Source of the DNA: an uncultured Clostridium sp.
GTDB taxonomy: Bacteria > Bacillota > Clostridia > Lachnospirales > Lachnospiraceae
Assembly: GCA_945946715.1 (NCBI GenBank)
Contig: CAMEWU010000058.1
Location: forward strand, 1 to 11,501
Length of the DNA: 11,501 nucleotides
Direction: 5' to 3'
Made by a program: the position numbers and the translations under genes. Positions 7,077 through 11,501 of this stretch are shown here, piece by piece. The notes under the pieces were generated by a model. It was not told where the DNA came from. It saw only the letters and a program-made list of their open reading frames with translations, and did no database searches. Position 1 is the first letter of the stretch. Every line of letters starts with the position of its first letter.

Positions 7077-8606
7077 ATGATTGAAACGATAGTAGAAGTA
7101 GTAACAAAAGTAAACGGCGTCATTAATAATGTCGTCTGGGGATGGCCGGCACTGATTCTTTTGGGATTAACCGGAATTATTATGACCTTTGCAACCAAAT
7201 TCTTCCAAGTTACACACTTGCCACATTGGTTTAAGAACACACTTGGTGCCATTGTAAAGGATAAGCATGTTACAGGTCATACAAAAGACAAATCCATATC
7301 ACAATTCCAATCCTTGTGTACCGCTCTCGCTGCTACAGTCGGAACCGGTAACATTGTAGGTGTAGCCGGTGCAATTGCAACCGGCGGTCCCGGAGCAGTA
7401 TTTTGGATGTGGGTTATCGCCTTCTTTGGTATGATGACTAACTTTTCTGAAAATGTTCTTGGTATTCTTTATCGAAAAAAAGACCAGAATGGAGAATGGC
7501 ATGGTGGTGCCATGTATTACCTTCGCGACGGACTCGGTGCAAAGAAACATTGTAAACAAATCGGCGCCGTCCTTGCATGGTTGTTCTCTCTGTTTTGTTT
7601 ACTTGCTTCCTTTGGTATTGGTAACATGAGTCAGGTTAACTCTATGGTATCAAATGTGAATGGTGCTTTTGGCATACCTAAAATCGCTATTGGTATTTTC
7701 CTTGTACTCGCAATCGGTATCGTAATCATTGGCGGATTAAAAAGAGTTGCTACCATTACTGAAAAGATTGTTCCTTTCATGGTAATTCTCTATTTCGTTG
7801 GTGCTATTGTTATCATCTGCCTAAATATCTCTTCCGTACCTGCTATCTTTGCTGCAATCTTTAAGGGTGCATTTTCACTCAAAGCAGTTGCAGGTGGTGG
7901 CTTTGGTGCCGGTCTTGCACTTGCAATGAAGATGGGCTTCAAACGTGGTGTATTCTCCAATGAAGCCGGTCTTGGTTCATCCGTTATGGTTCACTCCAGT
8001 TCAAACGTTAAGGAGCCTGTTCGCCAGGGTATGTGGGGTATTTTTGAAGTATTTGCAGACACTATTATTGTATGTACGCTTACAGCTCTCGTTTTACTCG
8101 GATCAGGTGCAATTGATTTAACAACAGGTCTTGCAAACGAGGAAATACTTAATTCAATCGGTGGTTCCTCAAATCTTATGAGTTATGCATTTGGTCAGGT
8201 ATTCGGCAATGTTGGCCAAGGCTTTATTGCAATTGCTATTTTACTTTTTGCATACTCAACCGTACTTGGTTGGAGCCATTATGGAGCAACCGCATGCCGT
8301 TATCTATTCGGTAACAAAGCTGTACTGCCTTACAGAATACTGTTTGTAATCATTGTTCTTGCCGGTTCTGTTATGAAAGCTCAGCTTGCATGGGATATTT
8401 CCGATACCTTTAATGGTCTTATGATGCTTCCTAACCTTATTGGTGTACTGGTACTTTCGCCACAAGTCGCAAAGACAACCAAGAATTACATCGCTCGTCA
8501 TTTCCACGGTTCAAAGGAGGAACCTATACTTTCTGTATTCCCTGACATTCAGAAAATGCAGGCAGAAGCAATTGCAAATGCCACGTCAGAAGAAGAAGCG
8601 GAATAA
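7077..8606 (+). CDS. Sodium:alanine/glycine (AGCS) family amino-acid symporter
   Basis: A 509-residue inner-membrane transporter of the alanine-or-glycine:cation symporter family (AlsT, GlnT, DagA), which imports small amino acids with Na+. The family signature GTGNIVGVAGAIATGG runs into PGAVFWMW (89-112). A second conserved block, NEAGLGSSVMVHSSS then QGMWGIFEVFADT, is also present. About ten hydrophobic segments span the protein, with a short charged tail ending in acidic residues. Length is normal for the family. Alanine, glycine and glutamine transporters are not separable by eye; B. subtilis AlsT, for example, handles glutamine. It is transcribed alone from the promoter at 6893-6921, with an attenuator in its leader and a terminator behind it. 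Confidence 0.92.
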   Translation: MIETIVEVVTKVNGVINNVVWGWPALILLGLTGIIMTFATKFFQVTHLPHWFKNTLGAIVKDKHVTGHTKDKSISQFQSLCTALAATVGTGNIVGVAGAIATGGPGAVFWMWVIAFFGMMTNFSENVLGILYRKKDQNGEWHGGAMYYLRDGLGAKKHCKQIGAVLAWLFSLFCLLASFGIGNMSQVNSMVSNVNGAFGIPKIAIGIFLVLAIGIVIIGGLKRVATITEKIVPFMVILYFVGAIVIICLNISSVPAIFAAIFKGAFSLKAVAGGGFGAGLALAMKMGFKRGVFSNEAGLGSSVMVHSSSNVKEPVRQGMWGIFEVFADTIIVCTLTALVLLGSGAIDLTTGLANEEILNSIGGSSNLMSYAFGQVFGNVGQGFIAIAILLFAYSTVLGWSHYGATACRYLFGNKAVLPYRILFVIIVLAGSVMKAQLAWDISDTFNGLMMLPNLIGVLVLSPQVAKTTKNYIARHFHGSKEEPILSVFPDIQKMQAEAIANATSEEEAE

Positions 8607-8667
8607 GAATGAAGCAATACATATCATATTATATTTGAAAAATGTGTGCCATAAGGCGCCCATAACG

Positions 8668-8709
8668 AAAGACCTTGAAGTGCGAATCATACGCAATTCA
8701 AGGTCTTTT
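8668..8709 (+). terminator. Terminator behind the symporter
   Basis: AAAGACCTTGAA (8668-8679) pairs perfectly with TTCAAGGTCTTT (8697-8708), extended by TGCG/CGCA after one mismatch, with loop AATCATA. A T-rich run (TCTTTTC) follows on the plus strand. On the minus strand only three T residues follow the stem, so it would be a weak terminator for the convergent gene, if it acts on it at all. Confidence 0.85.
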
Positions 8710-8725
8710 CTCCTTCATTTAGTCA

Positions 8726-10663
8726 TTATTTTGCGTCGTTTCTTATGCCGAGGAAATACTCCTTTGCAGTATCTCCGTTCACAGGTCTTGCAAAGCGGAA
8801 TCCCTGAATGTAGGAAGCACCGATAGTACTCACTATCTTTTCCTGATTTTCGGTCTCTACGCCTTCGGTAAGTACCTTTACGTTTTGCTTGACGAAAGCC
8901 TGTGAAATGAATGTGAGGATAAAAAATGCCTTGTCGGATTTTTCAGCACTGTAGACAAGGGATTTGTCTATTTTCAGATACTCAAAAGGAAGCTCTATCA
9001 TATTGGAAAGATTAGAATAGCCTGTGCCGAAATCGTCCATATAGAATTTAATGCCGATGTTTCCAAGTTCGTTCATCATCCTTTTGACATAGCTGAAATT
9101 ATCTATGATAACACTTTCGGTGATCTCTATCCGCAGCTTTTCAGGGGGGATATCATACTTATGTACCGTATTGACGACTTTTTCGACGATATCATTGCGC
9201 ATTATCTGTTGAACAGAAAAATTGACGGAAATAGCTTCAAAGTCAATGTTTTCCTTAATAAGCTCTGCGATAAAGCAGCAGGATTTTTCCAGCACTATTT
9301 CTCCCAGACGGACTATTAGTCCCATTTCTTCGGCTATCGGTATAAATTCATCGGGATATATGGGACCTATCTCCGTTTTGTTCAGACGGATAAGAGCCTC
9401 TGCTGTGCGGAATTTTCCGCTTGAGACCTCGTAAATAGGCTGATAGAACAGCTCAAAGTTATTTTCATCTGAGTTCAGCTCTCGTTTGAGTATATCGGTT
9501 ATCTCTTTTTTGCGGCGTATGTTTGCAAGAGTGCTGTCGTTACAGTAACAGATATTCGAGGTCTTGCTCTTCTTTGCCTGAAGAGCACAGTATTCGAGAA
9601 GCTCGGTGAGCTGTTCAGCGGTTTCAGCCTGATCAGGGCAGCTGACAGCCGCTATGCTTACGCTGTATCTGATAACTGTGTTGTCGAAGGTGAATTCCTT
9701 TTCAAGCTCTTTGTCCATAGCGGAAATTATCCTGTCTATATCCCCCGAAGAAATATTATCGAAAATGAAAATAAATTTGTTCTCAGAATAGCGGAATGAG
9801 GGCACTCTAGGCATAACGTTCTCTAAATTGACTGCGGCAAGAGTGATGAGCTGTCTGTGCTTTTGTCTGCCAAAGGTTTCTTTAAGTTCCTGGGAGTTAT
9901 TCACATTCAACAGCACACAGCAGAAACGGCAATTCTTCTGAAGCCGTTTGACTGCAGCTTCTGAAAAGCTCCTGCTACCGTAGAAACCCGTACTGCTGTC
10001 GATGTCCACGATATCGGTGCCCAGAAAGAAAAACATCATAATAAGAGGACCGAGAGCGGCAGTTCCGGTAAGAAGAATGTTACTTGCAAAAAACTGCACC
10101 AACATTACCATTCCCGAGAGAATCGGGAAAAATGATATAAGTATTTTTACTCTGAAGGTATTTTTTCTACCGTTTTTCAAAGCGACATAAGCTATCAGAC
10201 AAGCCATATATATCATGACCGCGTAGGTTATTTTACTAAGCTTTCCACGTACATAGCCACTTTCATCAAAGCTGAACAGCAGCTTTGTAAAGGGCGTGGT
10301 AAAAACTATTGCAAGAGACGCATATAGTGGAATGACAACTGCCTTTGTATAACGATTTTTCCAAACGGAGTCCCCCCGTTCAATGATATTTAGGAAATAC
10401 ACGAAAAATATAGCAAGCGTGATAAACAGGAGGGCAAAATACAGCATAGTCACGGTATAATTCACCCAAACAGGCACCATACCGTAATTATTTATAAAAA
10501 CCGCCGAAAGTATATTACAAAATGAACTTAATGAAATTGAAAAGGCACAGGCTACGAACACTCTTTTTTCGCTGTTCCACTTAGCTACGCTGAGCGAAAC
10601 GGAGATACCTATTATCAGGGATATGTACATAGCAATACATTCTGCAGTCACATTAAACGTCAT
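8726..10663 (-). CDS. Membrane-bound GGDEF-EAL protein, probable c-di-GMP phosphodiesterase
   Basis: A 645-residue protein. About seven hydrophobic segments (9-215) form a membrane sensor, followed by a GGDEF domain (about 222-375) and an EAL domain (about 385-640). The GGDEF signature is degenerate, reading RYSENKF (residues 291-297) where RYGGDEF is expected, so cyclase activity is unlikely; such domains often act as GTP sensors. EAL active-site residues are all present: EALIR (Glu422), VNFS (Asn481), RIEITES (Glu513), DDFGTG (Asp543/544), YLKID (Lys564), TEGVE (Glu600) and IQGF (Gln620). Hydrolysis of c-di-GMP to pGpG is therefore expected. The start has GAGGAG 10 nt upstream. By eye it uses more G/C-ending codons than the neighbours. 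It stands alone, next to decayed DNA. Confidence 0.92.
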   Translation of the reverse strand: MTFNVTAECIAMYISLIIGISVSLSVAKWNSEKRVFVACAFSISLSSFCNILSAVFINNYGMVPVWVNYTVTMLYFALLFITLAIFFVYFLNIIERGDSVWKNRYTKAVVIPLYASLAIVFTTPFTKLLFSFDESGYVRGKLSKITYAVMIYMACLIAYVALKNGRKNTFRVKILISFFPILSGMVMLVQFFASNILLTGTAALGPLIMMFFFLGTDIVDIDSSTGFYGSRSFSEAAVKRLQKNCRFCCVLLNVNNSQELKETFGRQKHRQLITLAAVNLENVMPRVPSFRYSENKFIFIFDNISSGDIDRIISAMDKELEKEFTFDNTVIRYSVSIAAVSCPDQAETAEQLTELLEYCALQAKKSKTSNICYCNDSTLANIRRKKEITDILKRELNSDENNFELFYQPIYEVSSGKFRTAEALIRLNKTEIGPIYPDEFIPIAEEMGLIVRLGEIVLEKSCCFIAELIKENIDFEAISVNFSVQQIMRNDIVEKVVNTVHKYDIPPEKLRIEITESVIIDNFSYVKRMMNELGNIGIKFYMDDFGTGYSNLSNMIELPFEYLKIDKSLVYSAEKSDKAFFILTFISQAFVKQNVKVLTEGVETENQEKIVSTIGASYIQGFRFARPVNGDTAKEYFLGIRNDAK

Positions 10664-10740
10664 TTTTCTTCATCTCCTCATTATGGCTGTCATGTTGTTT
10701 AGAAAACTACTAAGATACTAATGAACTACTTATAAATAAA

Positions 10741-10770
10741 ACTTTATCACTTTAGGGTAAATTATGTCAA
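10741..10770 (-). promoter_or_regulatory. Promoter of the GGDEF-EAL gene
   Basis: On the minus strand, TTGACA (10770-10765, perfect -35) is followed by an 18-nt spacer and TAAAGT (10746-10741, four of six). The implied leader is about 70 nt. Within it, AGTAGTT occurs twice with a related AGTATCT between, which might be an operator; this is weak. Confidence 0.55.
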
Positions 10771-10795
10771 GAAACTCAGCCAGGGAAAATGACGG

Positions 10796-11120
10796 TCATC
10801 CCACAGAAGAACTTCCTACCGCAAAATCACTAACAAATGAACGTTTTGCCTGAAGATATTCCATAATCCGCTTATATGCATTAGGAATTCTCTCAAAAGG
10901 CTGAATAAAAGGCTCTTTAATTGTAATCATGGCATAGTCAGTTTCTGCATTCTCTGAATATTGTACACCGGGACAATTTGTTTCAAATCCTTAGTCCACT
11001 GTTAATGGCCCATTTCTCCATATAATTATTTACATCAGTCTCAGGATTCGGAGAAATCATTACATAACTTGCCATTCTAAATGATGCCACTCTTTTAATC
11101 TGTATCTTTGAATATATATC
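10796..11120 (-). pseudogene. Frameshifted remnant of an effector-binding (GyrI-like) regulator
   Basis: Two minus-strand frames join into one plausible protein. The first (11120-10983) includes IKRVASFRMASYVMISPNPE and NNYMEKWAINSGL and hits a TGA at 10985-10983. The second, one frame over (10990-10796), continues with FETNCPGVQYSENAETDYAM, then KEPFIQPFERIPNAYKRIM. The pattern, with a beta strand, a D-V-x-x-Y-M-x-x-W helix and a second copy ending in P-x-A-Y-K-x-I-M, resembles the GyrI-like effector-binding domain at the C-terminus of AraC- or MerR-type regulators. There is no DNA-binding domain, no start and no normal C-terminus, and a stop (TGA 11123-11121) lies at the other end. About one base has been lost near 10986-10993. 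The family call is from memory of the pattern. Confidence 0.5.
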
Positions 11121-11159
11121 TCATCTCCATTTCATAATTATTATCTCTTGGCCATCAGC

Positions 11160-11180
11160 TTCAGAATTACTGATTCTGAA
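11160..11180. repeat. Perfect 8-bp inverted repeat at the boundary of two gene remnants
   Basis: TTCAGAAT (11160-11167) and ATTCTGAA (11173-11180) flank the centre TACTG. It sits where the minus-strand regulator remnant gives way to the plus-strand remnant. It could be an operator, the trace of an element end, or chance, since it also lies within the plus-strand fragment's reading frame. Confidence 0.4.
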
Positions 11181-11305
11181 CGAAAACAAATCGAAGCCCG
11201 TATTCTTGCCAGTGGACTGATGAAAAGACATAAGAGAATTACAAACTGAATACACCAATATGCTAACAGCTATTATTGACCTACTGGATGGTGCAAAATA
11301 TCTGT

Positions 11306-11313
11306 GGGGGGGA
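11306..11313 (+). promoter_or_regulatory. G-tract ribosome site of the small ORF
   Basis: Seven G residues (11306-11312) followed by A give a GGAG core 7 nt before ATG 11321. This site, rather than the TTG at 11276, decides the start. The homopolymer also lies within the C-terminal codons of the overlapping remnant. Confidence 0.5.
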
Positions 11314-11320
11314 GATCGCC

Positions 11321-11464
11321 ATGAACAACAATCTTAATTTTCATTTCGGTATGTACGAACCCGCCACAGACTCCATTATCATCAATACCGGCGAGAACGC
11401 AATGCTAGCATTGAAAGAAAAAGGATTGCAGGATTATGTGGATGCGATGAATGAATTTAATTAA
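11321..11464 (+). CDS. 47-residue hypothetical protein beside mobile-element remnants
   Basis: A short intact ORF beginning MNNNLNFHFGMYEPATD and ending in YVDAMNEFN, mildly acidic, with no signal or membrane segment. I do not recognise a named family. The style, a small accessory ORF overlapping the end of a preceding mobilisation-like fragment, is common in conjugative and mobilisable elements of Firmicutes. The ribosome site upstream is good. The composition looks coding: a hydrophobic strand SIIINTG is followed by a predicted helix NAMLALKEKGLQDYVDAMN. It could also be a truncated end of a once longer operon. Only 37 bases follow it in the window, and I see no terminator in them. Confidence 0.5.
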   Translation: MNNNLNFHFGMYEPATDSIIINTGENAMLALKEKGLQDYVDAMNEFN

Positions 11465-11501
11465 TTATTCCCCAAGTTGGGAAAACATTTTACTTTAGTC
11501 A

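Larger units (their letters stand above)
11154..11337 (+). pseudogene. Frameshifted fragment, possibly of a mobilisation (MobC-like) protein
   Basis: Plus-strand frame one (11154-11249) reads ISFRITDSERKQIEARILAS and then GLMK, resembling the N-terminal ribbon-helix-helix part of small relaxosome proteins (F-R-V-T-x-x-E-R-x-x-I-E). The next frame (11224-11337) reads KDIRELQTEYTNMLTAIIDL followed by LDGAKYLWGGDRHEQQS and a stop, which looks like a coherent helical C-terminus. The two parts overlap near 11224-11249, implying a frameshift or internal deletion close to the start of that stretch; together they are much shorter than a normal gene. The stop overlaps the next ORF by 17 bp, the kind of overlap found within operons. 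The mobilisation assignment is tentative. Confidence 0.35.

Noticed and set aside
8440..8826. Plus-strand 128-codon ORF across the end of the symporter and the terminator
   Set aside because: It reads through the terminator hairpin in a shadow frame of the symporter and has no ribosome site.
11276..11320. TTG start extending the small right-end ORF by 15 codons
   Set aside because: The extension covers the G-rich ribosome site of ATG 11321, which is better placed.
11470..11485. CCCAAGTTGGG as a terminator after the small ORF
   Set aside because: It has only a three-pair stem with a realistic loop and no T run behind it.

Overview
The window is low-GC DNA with strong AGGAGG-type ribosome sites, housekeeping-type promoters and gene families typical of anaerobic Firmicutes. 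A Lachnospiraceae-like gut or rumen clostridium is the best guess. This rests on style and family content only, because no marker gene is present.

Left part (1-3631, all minus strand). A four-gene, tightly packed operon runs right to left: a ketopantoate-reductase-family dehydrogenase, a Bcp/PrxQ thiol peroxidase overlapping it by 7 bp, a small DUF3592-like membrane protein, and yaaA directly abutting it. Two of the four belong to peroxide-defence families. Beyond yaaA lies the 5' two thirds of a MATE-family exporter, cut by the window edge. It has its own consensus promoter, with a perfect inverted repeat over the -10 box.

Centre (3663-7076). A 1010-residue secreted, repeat-rich beta-protein (minus strand) and a sodium:amino-acid symporter (plus strand) diverge from a 314-bp gap. 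The gap holds one good promoter for each. The symporter transcript has a roughly 149-nt structured leader ending in a strong intrinsic terminator 46 nt before the start codon. This makes it a candidate attenuator or riboswitch that matches no class I can recognise, and it is the most interesting item here.

Right part (8607-11501). After the symporter terminator comes a convergent c-di-GMP phosphodiesterase-type gene: a membrane sensor, a degenerate GGDEF domain and an intact EAL domain. It has its own promoter. The last 0.7 kb is decayed DNA: a frameshifted effector-binding regulator remnant (minus), a frameshifted fragment resembling mobilisation-protein sequence (plus), and an intact 47-residue ORF overlapping the end of that fragment. 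I read this as the worn edge of a mobile element. That reading is inference.

No rRNA, tRNA, CRISPR array or intact transposase was seen.
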